The translations under genes and the position numbers were made by a program. A DNA stretch of 63,252 nt from Nocardia jinanensis. GTDB taxonomy: Bacteria > Actinomycetota > Actinomycetes > Mycobacteriales > Mycobacteriaceae. Below are positions 34,296-42,028 of the stretch, in pieces. Location of the stretch: assembly GCF_014645735.1 (NCBI RefSeq), contig NZ_BMMH01000031.1, positions 1 to 63,252 of the forward strand, given 5' to 3'. Within the stretch, counting starts at the first letter, position 1. Each line of letters opens with the position of its first letter. The notes beneath the pieces were generated by a model, which saw only the letters and a list, made by a program, of their open reading frames with translations, was not told where the DNA came from and made no database searches.

Positions 34296-34324
34296 GCTCA
34301 CGGTGCCCACCGGGCACCGTGAGC
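34296..34324. terminator. Bidirectional terminator hairpin
   Basis: gctcacggtgccc and gggcaccgtgagc form a perfect 13-bp stem with a three-base loop, between the convergent DUF4254 and glycosyltransferase genes. Confidence 0.8.
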
Positions 34325-34371
34325 GAAGGATCGTCGTCGGGCAGGCTCTTGATAACCGTCGCACCTGGTGA

Positions 34372-35499
34372 TCAGCGGTCGAGGACGGCCAGCATTCCCG
34401 AAACGGCTGCGGGCCAGGTGAACTGTTCGGCCCGGCGGCGGGCCGCGCCACGTCGCTGTGCGGGTGGGCGGGCCAGAACGTCGGTGATCGCGTCCGCGAA
34501 TGCCGCCGGATCGTCGGCGGCGACCGCACCGCAGTCGGCGGTGAGGATATCGGCCAGAGCCGAGGATCTGCTCGCGACCACCGGCGTACCCGCGGCCAGC
34601 GCTTCCAGCGCGGCCAGCCCGAAGGTCTCGTGCGGGCCCGGCGCCAGCGAGATATCCGCGGTCGCCAGCAATCGCGCCACATCCGACCGGTCGCTGATGA
34701 ACCCGGTGAAATGGACCGCGGGCAGACCGCCGGGCAATGCCGGCAGCAGCTTCGCCCGGCGTTCGAGCGCCTCGCGGCGCGGACCGTCACCGGCGACCAC
34801 CAGTCGCGCGCCGAGACCGCCCCGGCGTAGTTCGGCGAGCGCTTCGATACTGCGGTCGGCGCGCTTCTCCACCGACAGCCGGCCACAGTGCACCAGCAGG
34901 GGTTGCCCCGGCACGCCGAGATCGGCGCGTAGGCCGTGATCGTGGCGGTGCGGGCTGAACAGGTCCAGATCGACACCCAGCGGGACCATCTCGACATTCG
35001 GGGCGCCGATGCGCCGGAACTCGGCCTGCGCGAATTCGGTGGTACATACCACCATGTCGTATTCGGCGGCCGTGCGGCGGTTGGCGATATCGGCGCAGCG
35101 CCGGGCGATCCGGTCGGGCATGATCTGCCCCAGCAACCTGTCGAGACGCTCGTGGGAGATCATCACCCCGGCCACGTCCCGGCGGCGGGCCCAGCGTCCG
35201 AAACCGCGCAGGGTCAGCCGGTCGGAGACTTCCAGGACATCGGGCCGCAGGCCGTCGAGGACATCGGCGACCCGGCGCGGGTCGGCGGCCCGGTAACCAC
35301 CCGTCCACGGGATCCCGACAGCGGGCAGGGTGATCCGGAGGACTCCGCTGGGCAGGACCTCTTCGTGACGCCGTGGCCCGGGCACGATCAGTACGACTTC
35401 GTGTCCGGCCGTCACATACCCCGCACCGAGATGGTGCAGCGCGGTACGCAACCCGCCCGAGCGCGGGCCGTAGAAATTCGCCAGTTGCACTATGCGCAC
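34372..35499 (-). CDS. mgtA: GT4 glycosyltransferase, MgtA-like alpha-mannosyltransferase
   Basis: A 375-residue GT-B enzyme. The N-terminal motif MRIVQLANFYGPRSGGLRTA, the middle HCGRLSVEKRADRSIEALAE and the nucleotide-sugar EX7E region PHETFGLAALEALAAGTPVV are clear. It resembles the MgtA (Rv0557) type that mannosylates a glycolipid anchor on the lipomannan pathway in corynebacteria and mycobacteria; the donor GDP-mannose is inferred. Start GTG 35499. Confidence 0.8.
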   Translation of the reverse strand: MRIVQLANFYGPRSGGLRTALHHLGAGYVTAGHEVVLIVPGPRRHEEVLPSGVLRITLPAVGIPWTGGYRAADPRRVADVLDGLRPDVLEVSDRLTLRGFGRWARRRDVAGVMISHERLDRLLGQIMPDRIARRCADIANRRTAAEYDMVVCTTEFAQAEFRRIGAPNVEMVPLGVDLDLFSPHRHDHGLRADLGVPGQPLLVHCGRLSVEKRADRSIEALAELRRGGLGARLVVAGDGPRREALERRAKLLPALPGGLPAVHFTGFISDRSDVARLLATADISLAPGPHETFGLAALEALAAGTPVVASRSSALADILTADCGAVAADDPAAFADAITDVLARPPAQRRGAARRRAEQFTWPAAVSGMLAVLDR

Positions 35500-35588
35500 G
35501 TCGCCGATCGTGGCGCGGGCCGGGTTACCACCGGAGCCGAGCCGTTGAATTCGTGGTGAAGGGCCGGTGTTATTTGGTCACCGGCGGG

Positions 35589-37466
35589 CTACGGGGCGGC
35601 CGGGCCCCGGCCTGTTCGCGGTAGGTCCAGGTTCAGCGGGATCCGGCCGAGGGCCAGATGTTCACCGACCTCGTCGGCGGGCAGCGGGCGCGCGATGAGG
35701 AACCCCTGGGCCCGGTAGCAGCCCAGTCCGACCAGGGTGCGGGCCGCGACCGGGGTCTCGACCCCCTCACCGACCACACCGAGACCGAAGGACCCGGCCA
35801 GGCCGATGATCGACTTCACGATGGCCAGATCATCGGTGCTGGCGCCGAGGCGCTGGACGAAGCCGCGGTCGATCTTCACCGCGTCCACCGGCAGCGCCTT
35901 GAGGTGCGAGAGCGAGGAATAACCGGTCCCGAAATCGTCGATGGCGATCTGCACGCCCATACGTTTGAGACCGCGCAGCGTGACCTGGGTGCGGGCCAGG
36001 TCCTGCACCACCACGTGTTCGGTGATCTCCAGGCAGATCGAACTCCCGTCGATCCCGAAATGCCGCAGGATATCCTCGATACGCTCCACGAAATCCAGGC
36101 TCACCAGTTGCACCGGCGACACATTGATCCGCATGACCATATTCGCCGCCAGCCCTTGCCGCCGCCACTGCGCGAACTGCGCGCAGGCCGTGCGCAGCAC
36201 CCAGCGGCCCAGCTCACCGGCGAGGTTGGTGGCCTCGGCGACCGTCACGAACGCGCCGGGCGGGAGCAGGCCGCGGGTCGGATGCATCCACCGGACCAGC
36301 GCTTCCATGGCCACGATCCGGCCGGTGCGCAGATCGACCTCGGGCTGATAGTGCAGGATCAGTGATCCATCGGACACCGCACTGCGCAGGTTCAGTTCCA
36401 CATCGTCCTGGAGTTCGAACTGCGCCCGCATGGCGTCGGTGAACAGGGCCACCCCGTTACCGCCGCCGGATTTGGCCGACAGCAGGGCATGGTCGGCGCG
36501 CCGCAGGACATCGGCGACAGTGGTTTCGCCCGGGATGCCGACGGCGACCCCGACGCTTGCGCCCCGGCTCACCGACTCCCCGCCCACGGTGACCCGGCGG
36601 CTGATGAGTTCCTGGATCCGGGTCGCCTCGTGTTCGGCGGCGACGGTGTCCATCGGTTTGGCGGGCACGATCACGAATTCGTCGCCGCCGAGGCGGGCGA
36701 TCATATCGTTGGGGTCCAAGTTGTCGCGTAGTCGCTCGGACAGGGTCCGGATGAACTTGTCCCCGGCGGTGTGGCCGAGGAAGTCGTTGAGGGCTTTGAG
36801 CCGGTCCAGATCGAGGAAGAAGGCCGCGACCGGCCCGGGGCTGCCCGCCTGCAGTCGCTGCTCCATATGTTCCAGCAGCGCCCGGCGGTTGGCCAGGCCG
36901 GTCAGATCGTCGTGCAGGGCGATGAACCGCAGCTTTTCCTCGGCCTCCACCCGGGCCTGTAGTTGCGCGAAAAGGGTGGCGATCGCCTTGAGGACATTCA
37001 ACTCGCGGGTACTCCAGTCGCGATCGCCGACCTTGACGAAGCCGAGCAGGCCGGTGGATCTGCCCCGGGACACCAGTGGAACCGCCGCGGAGCTGATATC
37101 ACCCAGTCCGGACGCGGAATGGATGGTCTGCTGGTAGTCGGCGGCGCTGGCGGGAATGAGGAACGGCTCGGTGGCGTGTTCGAGCGATTTGAAAACCGAA
37201 TCCGCCTGATCGAAATACACGATCTTGAGCGGATCCGGTTCGGGCACGTCCTGGCGGGGCGGCCATTCGGCCACCAGCACCGTGGACCGGTTCTTGGGAT
37301 CGTTGTGCCGCAGATAGCTGAAGTCGACGTCGAAGTAGTCGATCAGCATGGCCAGCACCTGTTCGGTCGCCGACACCATGGTCGCCGAATCGACGCCCAT
37401 CAGCTCCGCGGCGACTTCGGTCACCAGCGAGTCGAGTGTCCGCCGAGGCACCTGATCTCCGATCAC
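35589..37466 (-). CDS. GAF-GGDEF-EAL cyclic-di-GMP synthase/phosphodiesterase
   Basis: A 625-residue protein: GAF-like sensor (about 20-165), GGDEF domain (about 175-340) with intact RLGGDEFVI, and EAL domain (about 350-610) with MEALVRW, INVSPVQL, EITEHVV, IDDFGTGYSSL, KIDRGFV and GEGVET. All usual catalytic residues seem present in both domains, so it can be bifunctional, like M. tuberculosis Rv1354c. The GTG start lies one base after the stop of the E1-nitroreductase gene, so the two are co-transcribed, as Rv1354c/Rv1355c are neighbours. Confidence 0.92.
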   Translation of the reverse strand: MIGDQVPRRTLDSLVTEVAAELMGVDSATMVSATEQVLAMLIDYFDVDFSYLRHNDPKNRSTVLVAEWPPRQDVPEPDPLKIVYFDQADSVFKSLEHATEPFLIPASAADYQQTIHSASGLGDISSAAVPLVSRGRSTGLLGFVKVGDRDWSTRELNVLKAIATLFAQLQARVEAEEKLRFIALHDDLTGLANRRALLEHMEQRLQAGSPGPVAAFFLDLDRLKALNDFLGHTAGDKFIRTLSERLRDNLDPNDMIARLGGDEFVIVPAKPMDTVAAEHEATRIQELISRRVTVGGESVSRGASVGVAVGIPGETTVADVLRRADHALLSAKSGGGNGVALFTDAMRAQFELQDDVELNLRSAVSDGSLILHYQPEVDLRTGRIVAMEALVRWMHPTRGLLPPGAFVTVAEATNLAGELGRWVLRTACAQFAQWRRQGLAANMVMRINVSPVQLVSLDFVERIEDILRHFGIDGSSICLEITEHVVVQDLARTQVTLRGLKRMGVQIAIDDFGTGYSSLSHLKALPVDAVKIDRGFVQRLGASTDDLAIVKSIIGLAGSFGLGVVGEGVETPVAARTLVGLGCYRAQGFLIARPLPADEVGEHLALGRIPLNLDLPRTGRGPAAP

Positions 37467-37467
37467 A

Positions 37468-39618
37468 CTATCTGCGGCTGTCCGCGCCCGGTACCGGGCG
37501 CCGTCGGCTCCGCACGCTGGCAGCTGCCGCGTAACTCAGGCGTAGTACCAGCGCCACGCTGTCCTGTTCCGGCACTTCCAGTATTTCCAGGAAACGACCC
37601 TGAAGTGTGGACAGTCTATCCGCGTATGCCGGGGAAAGTGCAGCCAGTTCGGTACGGGATCGAGAAAACAAGAAGACCGGGGACATCGGCTGGACGGCCA
37701 AGCCGGACCGCTGCGCCTGGATCCACAGCCGTGCGACAGCGGCCCCGGCGCGGGCGTATCCGGTCAAGGCCCCGGGCTCGGCGTCGGGATCGTCGGTGAA
37801 GGTCAGGGCCACGATGGCCGAACTCGAACGCACCCTGTCCCGGGCGTAGTCGCCCAGCGCCGCACCGGCGGACCAGCTGTGCAATTGGGCCATCACATCG
37901 GCGCGTCGCCCGATCTGCAGGGCGACCCGCTCGTCGGGGGCCAGTTCGAGCGAACGGGTGTCGATACCGTCGGTCAGGTCGTCGCCGGGCCAGCGCATCT
38001 CCGCGAACATCTCACGGTGCAGCAGCGGCGTGAGGTAGCGGATCCGGTCCGATTCGGCCAGGACCGCGGCCATGGCCCGGATCCCCGGTGAATCGGCAAC
38101 CGCCCGCATCCGGGCGCCTTCGGCCGTCGCGGCCGCGGCGAGCCCGGTCAGCACGGTGGCTGGGATCTGGCCGCCGTAGCCGAGCCGGCGATTGGTCTCG
38201 CGGGCGAGCGCGTAGGGATAGTCCGCCGCCAGCACGGGGTCGGTGCCGTTCCCGTGCCGGAGCACCGCGGTCAGCGGGGAGCCCGGTTCCGTGCCCGCGA
38301 GGTACTCGTGGGTGCCGAGGATGTCGTAGGCCGCGGCCGCGACCCGGGCGTTGTACAGGGCGGCGCCGACCGCTACGGCGCTGCCCCGGCAGCCGATATC
38401 CATGGCGGTGGTGTAGCGGGGTTCGAGGGTGATCCGGGTCTCCTGCGGTGCGGAGTGCAGCGACCACGGCTGGATGTTGCCGCCCGAGGGCGCGCGCTGC
38501 GCGCAGACCAGGATGCGGTCGGTCGTGGTGCCGGCCTGGTCGTCGGATTCAGGGTCGGCCGGGCATTCTCCGGTATCGATCTCGGGGTCGGCCAGCGCGT
38601 CGAGGGCCTGCTCCACATCCACCCGGGTGCGGCCCGATCGCAGCGGGCGGCCCAGTCCGATACGGCGGATCGCCGTCGCGACACTGGCCGCGCCCAGCAC
38701 CACATCGCCGCTGAGCTGTGGCCAGCTGTTGAGGGTTTCGCCGACCTCGACGAGGCTGCCGGCCATCCGGGCCGACAGATCGCGTGCGCCGAGCAGACCG
38801 ACGACGTAGGGGGCTTTGTCGCGGGTGGACAGGCCGCGCAGTTGTTCGGCCGCGGTATCGCCGAGTAGACCGTGGAAGGGTGCCCGGTCCGGTTCCAGGT
38901 CGAAACGCTCCACATCGAGCAGCCCGCGATCACTGGTCTCCATGATCAGCGGCAGCCGGCGGCGCCGCGCCGATTCCCGGATGAGCAGTTTGATATCCAG
39001 GGAATCGCATTCCTCCACCACGATTCCCAGGCCGTCGACGAAATCGTCCGCGGTTTCGGCGTCGACGCCGCCGCCGCGTACCTCGACGGGCAGATAAGGG
39101 TCGAGTTCGGCGATCCGCCGGGCGGTGACGATCGCCTTGTTCACCGCGATATCGAACAGGGTGGCGGGCACCCGATTGAGGTTGGACAGCTCGAGCTCGT
39201 CGAAATCGGCGAGCCGCAACGCGCCGCACACCCCCTCCTGCGCCAGGGTGTAGGCGATGGCGTGGCCCACACTCTGGCCGACCACACCGACCGTGACAGT
39301 GCTCAACCGGTCTTGTTCGGCGCGGGTGAGCTTGTTGCGATTACGGTCCAGGCGGATCGCGCGGAAGGTCCGCGGTCCCGGCAGGACCAGGACGCTGCGC
39401 CGCCACGGGTAGTACACCCAGCGGTCGTCGTATGCGCCCTCGCCGGTGTCCGGGGGATCGTTGAGCCGGCCGAACTCCGCGGCCAGCAGGCCCCGCAGAT
39501 CGTTGAATTCGATATGCGGGGTGGCGCGCAGTCCCGCGAGGGCCCGTTCGTCGTCGGGATCACTCGGGTCCAGGGTCAGCGGCCGGTATTCGACTCCGAG
39601 ATCTGCCTCACCGACCAT
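37468..39618 (-). CDS. E1/ThiF-nitroreductase fusion (Rv1355c family)
   Basis: About 716 residues. The N-terminal half is a ThiF/HesA/MoeB-type adenylyltransferase: VGVVGQSVGHAIAYTLAQEG (nucleotide loop), ADFDELELSNLNRVPATLFD and VNKAIVTARRIAELDPYL. The second half is a nitroreductase/FMN fold: RILVCAQRAPSGGNIQPWSL and GYARAGAAVARLWIQAQRSG. The usual CxxC zinc motifs of ThiF are not seen. The fusion suggests activation of a carboxylate followed by redox chemistry. ATG 39618 is chosen (ggagga upstream); GTG 39639 is an alternative. It overlaps the acyltransferase gene upstream and nearly abuts the c-di-GMP gene. Confidence 0.85.
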   Translation of the reverse strand: MVGEADLGVEYRPLTLDPSDPDDERALAGLRATPHIEFNDLRGLLAAEFGRLNDPPDTGEGAYDDRWVYYPWRRSVLVLPGPRTFRAIRLDRNRNKLTRAEQDRLSTVTVGVVGQSVGHAIAYTLAQEGVCGALRLADFDELELSNLNRVPATLFDIAVNKAIVTARRIAELDPYLPVEVRGGGVDAETADDFVDGLGIVVEECDSLDIKLLIRESARRRRLPLIMETSDRGLLDVERFDLEPDRAPFHGLLGDTAAEQLRGLSTRDKAPYVVGLLGARDLSARMAGSLVEVGETLNSWPQLSGDVVLGAASVATAIRRIGLGRPLRSGRTRVDVEQALDALADPEIDTGECPADPESDDQAGTTTDRILVCAQRAPSGGNIQPWSLHSAPQETRITLEPRYTTAMDIGCRGSAVAVGAALYNARVAAAAYDILGTHEYLAGTEPGSPLTAVLRHGNGTDPVLAADYPYALARETNRRLGYGGQIPATVLTGLAAAATAEGARMRAVADSPGIRAMAAVLAESDRIRYLTPLLHREMFAEMRWPGDDLTDGIDTRSLELAPDERVALQIGRRADVMAQLHSWSAGAALGDYARDRVRSSSAIVALTFTDDPDAEPGALTGYARAGAAVARLWIQAQRSGLAVQPMSPVFLFSRSRTELAALSPAYADRLSTLQGRFLEILEVPEQDSVALVLRLSYAAAASVRSRRRPVPGADSRR

Positions 39619-40381
39619 ATGCGTAGCATTCCTCCCCACCGTGGCCGGATAGTCGATGCGACCGCCGTGACCTCGGTTCAGCTAATCCCATAGCGCGAAG
39701 TTCACCACGCATGAGCAGATACTGCAACTTGTCAGCAAATACGTGATAGGTCCTGGTATCCCACCAGATCGGCAGGGTGTGATAGCGCTCGTCGGGATAG
39801 GGCACCGGCGGGATCAGCTGGGCGAGGACACCGCCGCTCGCGCGATGCCGTTCGGCGGTGAAGGAGGCCACCGTGGCGAAGCCGTACCGGGCGCCGAGGA
39901 GGCGCGGCGCGTGGGCCATGCAACGTGAAATGGCCGCGGCCAGATCGTTGCGCCGGGACGCGTCCCGGGCGACCCAGACCGCGCGGGATTCCACCACTCC
40001 GCGTGGAATGCGCCGGGCCATCATCAGACCCAGTTCCGCCGCCCCCGCCCGGCCGGCCCACGGGGCGAGCGAGCCGACCTCGGATACCCAGATGTAGGGG
40101 CCTTGGACGCGTAGTCCGGCCACCACCTCGCCGCCGGGGTCGGTGGCGGCGAAGAACAGGGCGGTGGACGTCCCGTCGGCCACGCTGTCGTAATCCAGTG
40201 CGGACTCGTTGTCGAAGTGGCGGTATGCTTCCCGCGCTCCTGTCAGGTATCGGTGCCAGAGGCCGGGGGAGAGATTCGGGGTGGTTACGCAGATGTCGTA
40301 GCCGGAGACGTTGTCGCGAAATCTCGCAGTGCGGCCACGGCACGGGTCTTCCTGGCCGACTGCGATCGATTCGACAGTCAT
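39608..40381 (-). CDS. GNAT-fold acyltransferase, FeeM / N-acyl amino acid synthase-like
   Basis: A 257-residue protein. The stretch ALDYDSVADGTSTALFFAAT, GEVVAGLRVQGPYIWVSEVG and GYDICVTTPNLSPGLWHRYL fits the autoinducer-synthase/FeeM branch of the acyltransferase superfamily rather than ordinary GNATs; this is inference from pattern. ATG 40381 is preceded by agga at six bases. The stop overlaps the start of the E1-nitroreductase gene, so the two are translationally linked. Its substrate may be an acyl-ACP plus an amine. It heads the three-gene operon. Confidence 0.55.
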   Translation of the reverse strand: MTVESIAVGQEDPCRGRTARFRDNVSGYDICVTTPNLSPGLWHRYLTGAREAYRHFDNESALDYDSVADGTSTALFFAATDPGGEVVAGLRVQGPYIWVSEVGSLAPWAGRAGAAELGLMMARRIPRGVVESRAVWVARDASRRNDLAAAISRCMAHAPRLLGARYGFATVASFTAERHRASGGVLAQLIPPVPYPDERYHTLPIWWDTRTYHVFADKLQYLLMRGELRAMGLAEPRSRRSHRLSGHGGEECYAYGR

Positions 40382-40650
40382 GCAGTTCCTACTCTTTCGC
40401 CGCACGACCCAATGGTCGTGCGGGATTTGTTGTCCAGCAGCGCGTCCGACGCCCCGGCTCGTCAGCGTGCCCTGTGCAGTATCCGTCATCGGAACCCAAT
40501 TGACCAGAACTCTGGTTAATCTTCCGAAAACTATGCAGCTGTCCGGTCATTATCGCAGGTCAAACCGGATGAAGAAGGAGCGGACCGTTACCACCAGACC
40601 GGTTGGTACTGAGTTAGTTACCGACGGGCAACGACCCGTTCCTCATGTGG

Positions 40651-41106
40651 TCAGGGGGTGATCGAGATGAACAGTTCCACCGATTCCGAGTCGTGCCAGA
40701 TCTCGATCTCCTCGCGGTAGGCGCGAGTGATCTCCGCGGACGCGGTGGCGTCGTCGACCTGGGCCCAGACGTCCTCGACCGGATCGTGGTAGTCCCCGTT
40801 GGGCACGAACCGGGCATAGACGCCCCTGGGCACCCGGACCAGGACATCGCCGACCGGAGCTTCGTCCGGTTCGATGTACTGGAAACACACGAGCGCGTTG
40901 TAGGTCCCGGTCGGTGTCCGGACGTACACGGTGTACATGGGTCGCTGTGAATCGGCCGACTCGGCGCCGGCGTCCATCCGCTCCCGCACCCGGTCCTTGA
41001 GGAATTCGATGAGCTCGCTGTTGCTGACCTTGAAACTGGGCCGGACCTTCGGGAAGACGAGGCCGGCGTACACGGCTTCGCCGCGTACCACGATCGTGTA
41101 GGTCAT
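40651..41106 (-). CDS. GyrI-like effector-binding protein 1
   Basis: A 151-residue protein. VYVRTPTGTYNALVCFQYIE, VRVPRGVYARFVPNGDYHDP and YREEIEIWHDSESVELFISI show the GyrI/AraC effector-binding fold (two SHS2 halves), which binds small hydrophobic ligands. There is no DNA-binding domain. The ATG overlaps the stop of the paralogous upstream gene by four bases. Function unknown. Confidence 0.75.
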   Translation of the reverse strand: MTYTIVVRGEAVYAGLVFPKVRPSFKVSNSELIEFLKDRVRERMDAGAESADSQRPMYTVYVRTPTGTYNALVCFQYIEPDEAPVGDVLVRVPRGVYARFVPNGDYHDPVEDVWAQVDDATASAEITRAYREEIEIWHDSESVELFISITP

Positions 41107-41546
41107 CGCGGCTCTACCGCCAGATACAGGTCGATCTTGTAGGCGTGCGGGTAGAACTCGAAATCGCCGGAGAATGTCCGGTTGATCTGGTTGTGTTCCT
41201 CGGCGTAGGCGATCTGCGTCCACAAGCTGGTCATGATCTGCGGAAAATTACCCACCGAGGAGAATTTCGCATACGTGCCACGCGGGAGGCGGGCGACCAG
41301 ATGCCCGCGGGTCACCTCGTCGAACGTCGTGCATCGGTAACCGACGATCTGGGTGTTGTAGGTGCCCAGCTCCGTCGAGTAGTCGGTATAGGCCGTGGCC
41401 AGCGGGCCCCCCAGTTCGTGATGCAGGACCGACGCCCAGGCGCCTTCGAGGTCGCGATCGTACAACTCACCGAGCGCTCGCTTGGGGCTGCGTACCGGTA
41501 GTCCGGCCACCCACGTCTCGTCCCGCTCGACGAATTCAAACTGCAT
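41103..41546 (-). CDS. GyrI-like effector-binding protein 2
   Basis: A 147-residue paralogue of the next gene: MQFEFVERDETWVAGLPVRS, VARLPRGTYAKFSSVGNFPQ, FEFYPHAYKIDLYLAVEP. Typical stand-alone GyrI-like domain. The first residues EFVERDETWVAGLPVRSP recall the start of AraC/GyrI effector domains. Translationally coupled with its neighbour, so the two products could form a heterodimer. Confidence 0.75.
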   Translation of the reverse strand: MQFEFVERDETWVAGLPVRSPKRALGELYDRDLEGAWASVLHHELGGPLATAYTDYSTELGTYNTQIVGYRCTTFDEVTRGHLVARLPRGTYAKFSSVGNFPQIMTSLWTQIAYAEEHNQINRTFSGDFEFYPHAYKIDLYLAVEPR

Positions 41547-42028
41547 GGAACGACTCTTTCGAGATATGTCCTGGTCGGCAAGCCGACCGAATGGTCCGCT
41601 GGATCCGCCATGCTATCAACCGGCGGCGGTGCCGGTCGTTCGCCCGCGCCCGGCATCGAGGCCCTGCTCCGCGGCGATGGCGGCGGGCCGTCGCCCGATG
41701 GGATGCGGCACGACCCGAAACCCACCATGATGAACCGGAATTCCGTGTTCGCACCAGTGCCGGGCAATTCGGGAGTAATCGTCCCATGGGACGAATTACC
41801 GTTGCTACGAGCTGAATTCGGCATTCTACCGCCATTCTCAATGATGGGAATTTTTCCGGTTATTGTTTCGTAATTCATCGCGGTGGGCCCGATCCGCCAC
41901 TACCAGTTCAGCTGAATTTCATTCGGCGTCGATACCAATGCCAGCATGATCGGCAGACCAGATCGGCGGGCCGTGCCCGCACCCGTCGAGCGCGCGAAAC
42001 GCGCGGCCGCCTGACCGGATCGACGGCT
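41547..42028. other. Gene-poor divergent promoter region
   Basis: About 480 bases between the leftward GyrI-like pair and the rightward membrane-protein gene. It includes an AT-richer part near 41740-41880. No frame here shows family features. Confidence 0.45.

Noticed and set aside
41312..41878. A minus-strand frame upstream of the GyrI-like pair
   Set aside because: It overlaps the start of the GyrI-like gene in another frame, has low complexity and no family resemblance.
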